A stretch of DNA of 15,097 nucleotides, taken from positions 1 to 15,097 of the forward strand of contig CAJVPP010002376.1 of assembly GCA_910592005.1 (NCBI GenBank). The letters are read 5' to 3'. This document shows, in pieces, positions 1 to 10,038 of this stretch (positions are counted from its first letter, which is position 1; every line of letters begins with the position of its first letter). The notes beneath the pieces were generated by a model that was not told the DNA's origin, did no database searches, and saw nothing but the letters and a program-made list of their open reading frames with translations. Origin of the DNA: Funneliformis mosseae (Eukaryota > Glomeromycota > Glomeromycetes > Glomerales > Glomeraceae). The translations under genes were made by a program, and so were the position numbers.

Positions 1-1067
1 TGACATTATTATAAAATTCCTAAAAATGATTGAATAAACATTTTTTAAATATTTTCCTTTCAAATCTTTCAAATGTTCATAAAAAAAAAAATACTGATAC
101 GTACCAAATTAAAAATTTTTTTGGAATAAAGGTGACGAACTAAGGTTCAAAGATCCTTTTTATAATTTTTCCAAGAGGTGGCTGAGAAAACAAATGAATA
201 GCCAATAAGCTACGCGATCTACGTAATCAAAACATTATACTATGATGACGTCATTTATTTCCATATATGGTATATTGAATTTAACTTTTAATTCTGGTCA
301 GAATTAAAATAATGTGATGAATTACATTGGCCTTCAATACCTTTAGAAAATGCAAAACTTGTTATGAATACACGTGAAGAAAGATAGTCTTTTAAATAGT
401 AAAAATTACATCGAGTTAAATTTATTTTATCTTGTTATCTAACATATTTCTTAATAAATAAATTTAATTATCTTCACACCAACTTACACCAACTTGTACT
501 CGGTCGAACATTTATTTAGTTATACAATGGTACCAATGACTTGGACAACCAGAAATAGATAAATTATTTTTTTTCATCACCATAAATTTAAGAAGAAACA
601 CTACGATTTTAGATATTCAAACATTCCTTAAACCATCATTCGCTTTATTATTTAACAGCTATCTTTTTTTTTTTTTTAACTTTTTAGAGTTGGATTGCTT
701 TGGATCATATTATTACAATTAATTTATTTAATAAATTTATTCTTTTAGAATATGGAGTTTTTATTTTTTAATTTTCATAAATTTTAAAAAAATTTCTATT
801 CAAAATAGTACTGCAGATGTTTCATTCTCATCCGGGGTATGGGTTTAAACTTGAAATTTTTTTTTAAAGGTAATCCTTAAGAAAATTTTCCCAATCAAGA
901 CTTTCTCGACGAACGTCCCATAATCAAACTACAGTAAGTTGATTTGATAATATTAATTGAAATCTTTTGATCCATTTGTACAACTAAAAAAATTCTCAGC
1001 TTTTATGAAAATCCTGATTATACAGCAAAATGATGATTAACTCTTGTAATGTTTTACGTGAAACATT
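1..1067. other. AT-rich non-coding flank
   Basis: I find no coding region. The stretch is poly(A)/poly(T)-rich with stops in all frames. The only structured part is the palindrome cluster at 246-309, listed separately. Confidence 0.6.
246..309. promoter_or_regulatory. Cluster of three perfect palindromes (CRE-like, CArG-like, 24-bp inverted repeat)
   Basis: TGACGTCA at 246-253 is the consensus palindrome bound by ATF/CREB-type bZIP factors. CCATATATGG at 261-270 fits the CArG box CC(A/T)6GG bound by MADS/SRF-type factors. At 286-309 the arms TTTTAATTCTG and CAGAATTAAAA form a perfect 11-bp inverted repeat around a 2-nt centre. All three lie within 64 bp. This looks like a compact regulatory module, but no gene start is visible nearby in the window, so its target, if any, would lie to the left. 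The sequence match is direct; function is inferred and AT-richness raises the chance rate. Confidence 0.3.
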
Positions 1068-1369
1068 TAGGGATGGGGACGGTTCAAAAGGAGTTACTCC
1101 GAGTCGGTTCTGGAACCGATTATAATTTCAGCATATTCTGGGTTTTCCTGAGTCACAAACCATTTTTAACCAATTTTAAAAATCAAACCGGATAGGTTTC
1201 AAGAGTCAGTCAAATTAAAAGGTAATAATGGAACGAATTTGTTTGATGAAAAATTTTTTAAATTGATCATCACATGATGCTCTATTAGTATAAATTTAAC
1301 TTAACGCTCAAAATTTTAATTTACTTAAGTAGAACCGAAGAGGAACCGATAGAACCGTCCCAATCCCTA
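1068..1369. mobile_element. Non-autonomous TIR element (MITE-like), 302 bp
   Basis: The two ends are inverted copies: TAGGGATGGGGACGGTTC at 1068-1085 and GAACCGTCCCAATCCCTA at 1352-1369, matching at 17 of 18 positions. The outermost bases are TA on both sides, as expected for a Tc1/mariner-like TA target-site duplication, although longer duplications are not evident. Sub-terminal sequence is rich in GAACCG/CGGTTC motifs in both orientations. No open frame of useful length lies inside, so the element would depend on a transposase encoded elsewhere. A stretch around 1121-1142 (CTGGAACCGATTATAATTTCAG) recurs in diverged form near 9242-9264, which links it to the repeat at 9207-9316. Confidence 0.75.
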
Positions 1370-4300
1370 GAAATATTAAAAATCTTCATTTATACAGACA
1401 TAAAAGGATTTGAATTATATGATAATTTGAAAATGGTGTTGTTTGAAAAAAGGAATGAGCGACGAAGATTGAAACAAAAGGTAATTTTCATCCAAAAATA
1501 TCTTAAGGAATTTTTGAATAATTTAATTTTCATTCCCTAGACAAATATATCGTTTCATACTTATTCCTGGAAAGCAAGTAGGACAATTGAAGAAGATTGC
1601 AGAAAATAAAATTTTAATATATCAATCTCACTTGTAAATGACTTTTATGCAAAAGTAATCGAATTTTGATTGGTTTTATCGATAGATTTGATAGTATTGA
1701 ATAGAATCAAATCACGTGTTGGTGCACCACAAAGGTAAAATACTCGATATTTTTTAAAGTGGTTCAAAAATGTGTCAAAAATAATTATCTTTACAATATC
1801 ATTGTAACATTTAAATAAGATAAAATTGAAAATATCTAATAGATTTACTCCCTCAAGATTCAATATGCAGCACGAGCTTCTGAAAATAGCGGATATAGTT
1901 TGATCTATTGCTTTATATTATTTGGAAGTTGTTTATATAACAAATGTGTAAACTTTGAAATGCATTTGTTTTTCATATATGATCATTGTTTGGATAGAAT
2001 ATAAGATCTTATTTCTTAAATCACCATAACCATGAAGAACGTTTACTTCATTTCTCATAATAATCTAAAATTTTAATTTCGTTCTAGTGAAATTACAAAA
2101 GAGTGATCGAATAAATAAACTCGTGTACAATTTCTTAACTTTTCACCGCGATCTTTTGTCACAAGGTCTTAAATTTTCATCATATCCCAAAAATAATTTT
2201 CAGTACTAAAAATATTGGGTAATAAAAATTTTTGCTTAAAAGATGGTCTGCATTCTTGTTCGAGTAGCATAAAGTCGGCCAAAAATTGTGATCAATCATT
2301 GAATTTACCATGTTCGATGCATTCTGGAGACAGATAGCTGCTCTTTCGATTAATTTACATCTAGTTAACAGAATTTTGTTAAAATCAAAACTTTGTACAA
2401 TGATGAACGAAATATGATATGCTAGCTTCTAAGGAAAATAATATAACGGATAAGCGATTAGCATAAGGCATAATGAATACACCGTATATTGCTAAAATAG
2501 ATAATAAAGCTTTTTAGATTCATGTTTCTTTGAACCTATTTATCTCATGAAAAGTGAACATACAAGGAATAATTTTATTACAAATAAAAAAACCTTCAAA
2601 ACTTTACATAATCTCACTTTACGTCAACTTCAATTTAAGTTAACAATGGTTTAATATGTACTTGCCAGTAATTCTTTAATTATATCTTATAGATAAAATA
2701 ATGCTATACGCCCACAGCAATCATTAATATTTTCAAGCATCAATTAACAAACAAAAATATGTACAACGAGATTGTTTCTTATATGTTTCGATATGATGAA
2801 GTGGTTCCCAAATATATTTACCATATATTTGTTTTTTATCTTTTGAAATAACATGTTAGAAAACGATAATTTAACGTAAATAAATCAAACATCCTACAGG
2901 AATATTATTGTCTTAAATACATTATCAAAACTAATAAGAATTTATGATGTAATATGATCCAATTACCGAATTACATTACTGAAAAAGAAACTTCGATGAT
3001 GGAAGGATTCATTGATATTTATATATTATGAAAATGGTTATAAATTTGTAAGAAAAAATACTATGAATGTTAAAATATAAAATATTGGTCTCGTGATTAT
3101 ATTATATTACTCTCTTTAAAACGGAATGGCAATTCCATCCCTATTTCTCGAATTCCTATTTTCATCAATCTTGCCTTCATAATTACTCCTCTTTCGGTTG
3201 CTAGGAAAAGAACATGGGTTCATTATTTTATAGATCAGAAAGAAAAATGTCAAATTGCAATTTATGGAAATTTGCTTCTACGTTTAATATAAGTAAATAT
3301 TTTCTATTATAATTAATAATTTTCCGTATACATTAAAAGTGTAACATACTACATAAATAAATTTATTTTCTAATTCTTTCTTCCATCGTTCGATTTTAAA
3401 TTTGAATAATGAATTAACATGGCATATAATTAAATTAAAGAATGGTTGAAAATTTCAAGGCCAATATATTTTACGAAAGAGAAAAAAAAAAACACACTTA
3501 TATTATAAAAAGTCAGATTATTACAGATAAAATAGATGGTTTATGGTTACAATTATAATATGGGACCCTTACCGGGAAAATCAAATTAAGTTAATGTTAA
3601 ATTTGAAAATTCGGCCTAAATATCATTTTGGCATATAAAATTTATTTATAGAAATGCTCCCGTATGATATTTATACTTTAAAAATTAAGTTACAATCCAT
3701 TATATTAAAAATAACTTGTGAACTCCGCAGATACTTCAAGTATAACCAAAACATTTCCTTGGTCGTCAACTATTTGATGATAAAACTCTTGGCCTATTTG
3801 CCATTGCTTAGATAAAGATAAGTTAGTAACCATAATTCGTAAAAAAAATTTATAAAGTGTTCGCGAGAGAGTGTATAACCATCCAATGATTATGTAATAT
3901 ATAATTTGTAAGCATAAGAAAGTAAATTATGATCAAATTCGCCATTTTAATTTTTTCATTAAATGCTCTTCACTTCATCATTTCGTCAATAATTTTGCAA
4001 ATAGATAGAGATGAAATAATGATTTTAAATTGTCCATATTTTCAATTATGAGAATTCTAAATAAATTCTTAAATAAATAAGTAACCAAGTATGCATCTTT
4101 CAAGGCAACAAATTGAAGCAATTTGTTAGTTTAAGGTGTGATCGCCATGCAAAAAGAATGAGATGCAGATCAAAAATATACATTTTTGAGAATAAATCGG
4201 CAAGTAAACTAATTTGCTGCGGAATAATATTGTAATGAAGTATAACTATTATATTTTAGTTAAAAACTTGTTTGTATTTCACGTGGCTGTATACTTTTCA

Positions 4301-5115
4301 AGTTTTAACGGGTTTTCAGACCTCCAGGACAAAAAGGAATAAAATTTACGTTTCAAAACATATGATACAATCTATAGGAACTAGTCGACCCTATAATCTC
4401 ACCGCATTTTGTTAGGCCCAGTGTTTCAATAAATTTAATAATAACTCCCCAATAGAATAAACCCTTATAGCCGCATAAATACCAATAGATTGAATGTTAG
4501 CAATAACACTGTTGTGGCGTGTTAATATCCGAAATTATCATTTCAGATTAGATACACTACATTATTATTTATATGGAACGTTAGCAAAGTACTTGTTCGA
4601 AATATCTGGTGGTAGTATAATTTTGATTTAAACAAATAAATTAATATTTATGTAAAATATCATGGATTAACACTTTACTTTGACTTTTCTGTTTTCTTTA
4701 GATTCTCCATTAATCAATATTTCTCTCACACTTTAATGTTATTTTATTTTTTAATATAGCGTTTAATTGCGTCAAAATTCTTTATATAGAAAAGGTGCGT
4801 ATATGAAGATTTCAATATTTATAACTATTATTTAACGCAATTATCTTAACACTTTTCAATCACAAATTTTAACCAAAAAGTGAAGAAATTGACGGAATGA
4901 GGTGGTGTGATTTATAACGAAGCGATGAATTTTAAATGAATAACGATCATAATTTCACGCGATACTCATTTTTTAATTATGAGATACCATACTTTAAAGA
5001 AATGTTTACGAATGTAATGAGAAATTTATTTTAAGAAAGTTTACATAATTGACCTTAAAAATAAATTTCCTTTTATAAAATTTTATTGGTAATTCAACAT
5101 TAAATAATATTCTTA
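1370..5115. other. Long gene-free AT-rich stretch
   Basis: No frame shows a recognisable protein. The longest open frame (minus strand, 1863-1645) has a Phe/Ile/Asn/Lys-rich composition expected from random AT-rich DNA, and no domain. One perfect 21-bp palindrome at 4107-4127 is listed separately. I see no RNA gene. Confidence 0.55.
4107..4127. repeat. 21-bp palindrome, 9-bp arms with 3-nt centre
   Basis: AACAAATTG (4107-4115) and CAATTTGTT (4119-4127) are exact reverse complements separated by AAG. In DNA this AT-rich, one or two such pairs are expected by chance in 15 kb, so it is recorded as structure only. Confidence 0.35.
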
Positions 5116-6515
5116 TTAATGAAGCTGAATTCGAAATTGACAATGATGATGTAATGAAACTACAGGGTAAAGTTTTGATGGAAGTTCATTCCATTCTGAT
5201 ACCGTAGCATATTTTACACCATTGACAGTAAATGAACAAGTCCTTTTATTCATATCTAAATGAACAGTAACTTTGCTATTATCTTTTTTAAATGAAGGAC
5301 AATAACCATGTACCTGTACGATAGAATGATAAATTGAACCATTGGAACCCAATATCCATCCACTATGTTGACCACCTGAAAATTTTCGTAATCAAAATTT
5401 TCTGTCGCACACACTCCAACTCAAGAGTGTGTATTATGTTTCTCAATAATGACGTCCCATTCAAAATTACCTTGATTTTCAAATGCCGTCTTAGCTCTAA
5501 CACTTTGGTGACTAGTGCAAGCAACTGATGTTCGTACAACTTTCCCGTTATCATCAATGATAAGATTTGATCCACACGCTGACTCATCCCAAATAAAGTC
5601 AATTTTGTTAGATACTGGTAAATGTCCACGAATTTCATTCAAATATGACATTGCCTGATGTCGATAAACATTTAAAATCATTTCAACTGGAACAATGTTT
5701 AATGGCTCAATGATATTAGCTAATGTTTGGCTTTTAATTCTCTTGAAGTCTATAAATATGATCAAAAGTATAAATTCTTTAGTAACTTTTTGATTATCCG
5801 GGATAAGCTCATTATCAATTTGCTTAAAATTATCTATGAATTCTAAAGTTGGTAACCGGTTTAAAAGGGATATTGTTGCATCGTTAGAAATCTCTTTTGC
5901 AACTAAAATAACACTATATCGAAACACTTCATATTCTGGAGTTATAAAGGGTTTGTCCTTTTCATAAGTGCAAGATAAAAGGACCCAAATTGCTGTACTA
6001 GATAACCGGTCAAATTCAATGGTATTTAACGGAATAATTGAAACTGCTTCAACTTATAGATTTCTAAACATATTATCTTCTTTCAATGACATTGTATCAA
6101 GAATTACAGATAACAATTCCGGGGAATAATTATCATTGCAATTCTTTTCTAAAGTATTTTTAACAGTCTTCATAATAAAATCCCTGAAGGTCCGGTAATT
6201 GAAAGTAGTCTGCAGCAATAAAAGCTTCAGCGATATTTTCTTTGGTTAAAGATTCCTCTTTAACTACTCCTGTGTAAACGTATTCCATTATAATTTCCAT
6301 TCCTGAAGAATTAATCTTTGAGAAAGAAATTGTTTCTCATAACTTTCCCCTACTCTACTATAAAGTAATCTGTCAAATACTTCGGATCTTGCAGCTAAAT
6401 TCGCTCTACAACCATGTAATTTCTTTTCATCCTTGCATACGATCTCTATATCACTATATTTTGGGTTATTGATTAATAATCTAAAACCTTGATCTAATGA
6501 ATACCCTCTCGTCAT
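5116..6515 (-). pseudogene. BTB-BACK-SPRY protein, broken by three frameshifts and two stops
   Basis: Read on the minus strand, the ATG at 6515 opens a BTB/POZ domain (PKYSDIEIVCKDEKKLHGCR, then ARSEVFDRLLYS). A linker/BACK-like region follows (for example IIEPLNIVPVEMILNVYR), then a SPRY-type beta-sandwich starting near FIWDESACGSNLII and ending FRIQLH before TAA (5118-5116). BTB-BACK proteins are usually adaptors for cullin-3 ubiquitin ligases, and SPRY would supply the partner-binding face. This family is strongly expanded in arbuscular mycorrhizal fungi. Five lesions are visible: a 1-nt loss in the BTB domain near 6330, a 1-nt gain near 6189, a TAA at 6054-6056, a TGA at 5421-5423 where Trp is expected (before VGVC), and a frame change near 5377-5380. 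The first two shifts cancel, so the frame is the same on both sides. No intron with acceptable sites explains all of these. I consider it a recent pseudogene, because protein similarity is otherwise continuous over the full length. Confidence 0.82.
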
Positions 6516-6584
6516 TTTAGCAATCTTTTTTTTTAGAAAGCAGTTTAAAGAGTTTGATTAATAATATATTTCGCGGGAAAGAAG

Positions 6585-6591
6585 TTATATA
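6585..6591 (-). promoter_or_regulatory. TATA-like box upstream of the BTB pseudogene
   Basis: TATATAA reads on the minus strand, 70 nt upstream of the ATG at 6515, in a plausible core-promoter position. TATA-like strings are frequent in this AT-rich DNA, so this is weak support that the pseudogene retained its promoter. Confidence 0.25.
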
Positions 6592-7432
6592 GAGATCATT
6601 AACATTAAAGTTCAAATTAAAAAAATTTCTATCTATAAATAGTAATTTAAATCGGAGTTTAAAATCCCTTTCAAATTACAATATTCTACATATACTCGCT
6701 TGATCTTCTAATCAATCCGTTAATTAGGTAAATCACATATAATATATGGTTTTTGGGAGCTTAGAGATAATTGCATCAAAAGTTCCTATAAAGTGGTATT
6801 CAAAAAATTCGGAAATAATTAAAAATGATCGACACGTGTCAATACTAATAATTACGTAACCTGTATTTGAAAAAAGTAATTTATATATATTGACGCTTAA
6901 ATTTATAAATTTCACTAATTTAATAAATTTATCGGTTGATTTTAACGGGAATAATGTCATCAAAGAAAATTTGTGATGCATTATATTTTGGTTTATCAAT
7001 ATTAAAATTAACGAAGAAAATTTCGTATTTGTTTTTAAAATTTTTATTATTTAGGCACCCGACACAAAACATGAATAATTCATTCGAAATGTTTTAATTC
7101 TACATTTAGTGCTACCTCTATATGGAATGATTCCTGAGGAATCATAAATCTTTACAAATGATTCTAAAATAATAAAATGAAAGTTTAAATAAAAAACCAT
7201 AATATAAACCATTTCAGCTAATAATTAAATAGTCACTTTACCTGAAAAAATAGCGATATTATATTAATTCCAATCGTTCAACACGTATTGATCCGCTGTT
7301 CTACCATAATGACAAAAGAAGCATTAGCGATATCCCAGGTTGGTGAGACAAATAATCGTAAAAATTGATGTTAAAATAATTGCAATGCGATAATTGATTG
7401 ATAAATTTTAAAAGAATCATTAACGACGTACC
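6592..7432. other. AT-rich intergenic stretch
   Basis: No supported gene. The open frame on the minus strand at 6999-6733 has low-complexity Ile/Phe/Lys composition and no family signature. A very short frame at 7308-7367 on the plus strand (19 codons from an ATG) cannot be supported either. Confidence 0.45.
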
Positions 7433-7549
7433 TTATGGAATTTCTGGTTGCAGTTCGACATCAATGATGAGTTCCACTAACGATTTTTTATTAGCAAGGG
7501 CTAATCTTACAAATGCAAGGCCGAAAGAAATTGTCAACTTTATAATTAT
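7433..7549 (-). other. Coding-like fragment, unidentified
   Basis: On the minus strand a 38-codon open frame ends in LVELIIDVELQPEIP and a TAA at 7435-7433. Upstream residues read FGLAFVRLALANKKS. The amphipathic, non-repetitive composition looks more like a real protein terminus than the Ile/Phe/Asn-rich noise around it, and the plus-strand frame at 7398-7583 would be its shadow. There is no start codon and no clear upstream exon. I do not recognise the family. It may be a pseudogene fragment or a last exon. Confidence 0.25.
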
Positions 7550-7759
7550 TCATACTCTTTTCTCGTTTTGTTTACTTAATTAACCCATGCGATAACATAT
7601 TATATCTTTAAATAAGGATTTGAATTATTTCTACCAAAATCGAATTTAACGAAAATCGAATTAAAAAATCGTATCAATTTTTAGTGGCACTATAAATGCG
7701 TTAAGAAGTCTTGATGCGTATTTAACATCCACCATCACCCTGGTGTCAAGTATTATTCG

Positions 7760-7780
7760 ATCGCTTCATCTCGAAGCGAT
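7760..7780. repeat. Short perfect hairpin
   Basis: ATCGCTTC (7760-7767) and GAAGCGAT (7773-7780) are exact reverse complements with a 5-nt loop. The stem is GC-richer than its surroundings, which makes chance less likely than for the AT-only palindromes. It sits between two coding-like scraps. No function is assigned. Confidence 0.4.
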
Positions 7781-7791
7781 TAAACCCATAA

Positions 7792-8219
7792 AATAAAATA
7801 CAAGTTAAGATAATTAAAGAAATAGCCTTATCTACTTCCAGAATCAAATTAAAACGAAAGAAGTACCTAAAAAAAAAAAAGTTCATTCAAGCTAAAGGGC
7901 GGATAGATGAAAATGTTCGATCGCAGCGTGCTTTAAGAAAATATACTTATCCGAAAATAAAGAGAAAAAAGAAATATCGCGGGCTTAAGCAAAAGTAGAA
8001 AATAATACCATTAATGAAAAATCTACTATAAATCAATCGATGGACACAATGGAAATAATCGAACCCGAAAGAGGAGACATTAGCATTATAAGAAAAAAAA
8101 ATCGAAACAATGAGAAAACACTTGCCTATGTTAATTAATCATTCGAACCCCAAAAAAGAATGATTAAAAAGAAACCAATTGAATTACCTTTATCTTCCAA
8201 AAAATCAAAAAAAAAATAA
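7792..8219 (+). other. Lys/Arg-rich coding-like block, degenerate
   Basis: A 68-codon open frame at 7792-7998 reads RIKLKRKKYLKKKK, then AKGRIDENVRSQRALRKYTY, then KIKRKKKYRGLKQK before TAG. An overlapping frame at 7989-8219 continues with EIIEPERGDISIIRKK and, past one TAA at 8136-8138, MIKKKPIELPLSSKKSKKK. The plus strand is markedly purine-rich across this block. It could be the remnant of a basic nucleic-acid-binding protein or of a transposon open frame, with one frameshift and one stop. No ATG begins either frame and no domain is recognised, so biased base composition alone remains a real alternative. Confidence 0.22.
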
Positions 8220-8778
8220 ATAAAAAATAAAAAAACCAAAATTTAGAGTAAAAGAAATATCGAATCGTTATTGATGAAAATTGGTTGGTATTTAAGAAAA
8301 TTGCTACGCCACGCTTTAAATCTTATGTCGAGTTTTTAAAATACTGTAGTAATGTCTAATTCTTTTGAAACCAGGAAATTTTGGCATGAGCGTTCCAAAG
8401 AATCCATTTTTTTTTTTTTTTGGTTAAATAAATAGATGTCGATATGACTATTGCTTTATTATAAAATATTCCATAAAGTTCGATTGTTAGAGTAATGATA
8501 TGTCACGTAATGGTTTATTCTAAAAAGTTAAGTTCGATTTAATTAAAAAGATCACCATGAGAAATTTTAAAACCTTTTCTCTCTTTACTTTCACTCAAAC
8601 TAATAAAAAAGCATTTTAAGTAGAAAAAGAAAAAAGATAAAGGTTTGGAAACTTCTAAAGTATATTTTCGTTTTTTGAGCGAATAAGGAAAGAGTGAAAT
8701 GGTTTGTTTTTTTAACATTTATGAATTATTATTTTACAAAAATTATTTTCCAGTTGCTTTAAAAAAAAACAATTGTAA
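8220..8778. other. AT-rich stretch without visible genes
   Basis: A-rich then T-rich runs with stops in all frames. I see nothing supportable. Confidence 0.5.
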
Positions 8779-8824
8779 TTCTCCCTCCCTTCCCTTCCCT
8801 TCCTTCCTTCCTCCCTCCTCTTCC
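8779..8824 (+). repeat. 46-nt polypyrimidine tract (CCCTT/CCTT microsatellite)
   Basis: The plus strand has uninterrupted C/T for 46 nt, made of CCTCCC, TTCCC and TTCC units. Such homopurine-homopyrimidine tracts can form triplex (H-DNA) structures. Read on the minus strand it gives a Glu/Gly/Lys/Arg run inside an open frame at 9030-8743. Confidence 0.8.
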
Positions 8825-9030
8825 ACCAGCAGATGATCCTGATGCTGTTCCTGCTCTTTAAGCTGCGCAACGAAGAAAAACCACCATGCGTTTCGAACTA
8901 CTTCCTGTCGAAATGCTGGTGATGTAATGACAATGAGACAATTACGAGAAGAGCACGTTAATTTGCTCAACGAGATGAGGAACTTCGTTAAGTGATAAAT
9001 ATTCTCGTAATTGTGGTGGTCTGCATCCAA
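8825..9030. other. GC-richer island with competing open frames
   Basis: This segment is clearly GC-richer than its flanks. The minus strand is open from 9030 to 8743 (95 codons; for example LTCSSRNCLIVITSPAFR and LKEQEQHQDHLLVEEE). The plus strand has a 22-codon frame at 8927-8995 that reads like a helical peptide (MTMRQLREEHVNLLNEMRN). I cannot tell which strand, if either, is coding, and neither resembles a family I know. It could be an exon of an unrecognised gene or a piece of inserted DNA. Confidence 0.28.
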
Positions 9031-9130
9031 ATATAAAACGTATAAAACATATGTGTAAAGATTATAATTGTAATAATTGTTAATTAAACTTTAAATTTTT
9101 TTATCACAGTTAATTTTTAAATCTCTAATT

Positions 9131-9202
9131 GGAGCATTAGTATTGATAGATACCTTCTACATTTAACACGAAAATGTCTATCAACATCATAACTAGTGCT
9201 CC
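9131..9202. repeat. Imperfect inverted repeat (hairpin element)
   Basis: GGAGCATTAGT...TTGATAGATA at 9131-9152 is mirrored by TGTCTATCAA...ACTAGTGCTCC at 9175-9202. The outer 11 bp and inner 10 bp pair with one mismatch each, around a gap of a few bases in one arm. It is probably a small MITE-like element or the end of one. It directly abuts the repeat at 9207-9316. Confidence 0.5.
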
Positions 9203-9206
9203 GTAA

Positions 9207-9316
9207 GGGTCGGGTCGAGTCAAGTTTAAGGCATATTCGAACTGGAACCCGTTAATAATTACAGAACCGATTCGACTTGAAACTTGATCATTGTTCGACT
9301 CGGATTCGACTAGCCG
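9207..9316. repeat. GGGTCGGGTCGAGTC repeat, diverged relative of the 1068-1369 element
   Basis: The left end GGTCGGGTCGAGTC is loosely inverted at the right (GGATTCGACTAGCC, roughly 10 of 13 paired). Internally CTGGAACCCGTTAATAATT plus ACAG (9242-9264) closely resembles CTGGAACCGATTATAATT plus TCAG in the element at 1068-1369, and both carry GCATATTC nearby. I infer a truncated or diverged member of the same superfamily. It ends about 60 bp before the first recognisable codons of the Mrr-like gene. Confidence 0.45.
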
Positions 9317-9377
9317 TAAAAAAAAATTTCAAACAACTCATTTCTATTTGTTAACCATAACAAATACAACGAACAAT

Positions 9378-10038
9378 TTCAAAAAAGGAAAGGAACTAGA
9401 AGACAAAACTCCCGATAGATTGGATGCTGTAGGCGTCAAAAATAATAAAAATGGGTGAGTATCTCACTTAACTATTTGTCGAGTCGCTATGTGCTGCCAC
9501 TTTGTGTAAAATAGGAAATCGAAAGCTCTTTGTGGCCACAGTTTTGACCGTGACTTTATTCCCTATTTCTGATGTTCTTCACACATCATTCCTAAAAGGA
9601 TTTCGATGCACGTACAGTAATTAAGAATGAAAGCACTTCGTGGTCTCAGTTGCAAACGACTCTGAACGTTCTTCTAATTCTCAATGATAATGGTGCACGT
9701 ACTCATTTTTTTCATGTTATTATTTTTTAGTGGGCCTGAAGAGGCTGCAAGTCACGAATTTGCAATCCAATGTAAGAATTGGGCCAATAAAATAGGTATT
9801 ATATCGAAAGTACATGTATTATTAAAAAAATAAAATGCATTTAGGTCGTAACGTTGTAGATGAGCTTGCAGGGATGCTCTCCAAACGTGAAAACTGTGGT
9901 AAAATTAGTATTGTGGTGGCGCCCTCTGGATATATATCTGAAGCAAAGAAAGCCGGACGGGAGCAAGGCATAATCTTGACAAACGTAAAAGATTTATGCA
10001 ATGATCTTTTTGATAAAATTGCCAAAAAATGTAGTTGA
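9378..10038 (+). CDS. Mrr-type restriction-endonuclease-fold protein, three exons, 5' end not visible
   Basis: Exons at 9378-9454, 9731-9795 and 9845-10038 join in frame across introns with canonical ends (GTGAGT...TTTTAG, 267-nt class; GTATTA...TTTAG, 49 nt). About 110 residues result. The order is a basic helix (FKKGKELEDK), a strand with EFAIQCKNW, IGRNVVDELAGMLSK, ISIVVAPSGYISEAKKAGRE and IILTNVKDL. This matches the Mrr_cat layout, in which QxK carries the catalytic lysine and later strands resemble the 'gvlvTTsgFskeA...A...gI.Lid...L' pattern. Bacterial Mrr cleaves modified DNA; eukaryotic homologues are poorly known. The acidic residue normally found in a GDxGID-type segment before QxK is absent at the exon 1/2 junction (NNKNGGPEEAASH), so nuclease activity is doubtful. 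No in-frame ATG occurs between the TGA at 9285-9287 and exon 1, so an upstream exon is missing or was displaced by the repeat at 9207-9316. Confidence 0.62.

Noticed and set aside
1645..1863. 72-codon open frame on the minus strand
   Set aside because: Phe/Ile/Asn/Lys-rich composition, no domain, no flanking exons; expected by chance in AT-rich DNA.
4380..4560. Slightly GC-richer stretch with a minus-strand open frame of about 48 codons
   Set aside because: No start codon, splice sites or family signature; within what chance allows.
5334..5528. Plus-strand open frame opposite the SPRY region
   Set aside because: It is the antisense shadow of the BTB-BACK-SPRY pseudogene, whose minus-strand translation is recognisable.
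9822..10025. Minus-strand open frame opposite the Mrr-like last exon
   Set aside because: The plus strand carries the Mrr-like pattern with correct splice joining; the minus frame is a shadow.
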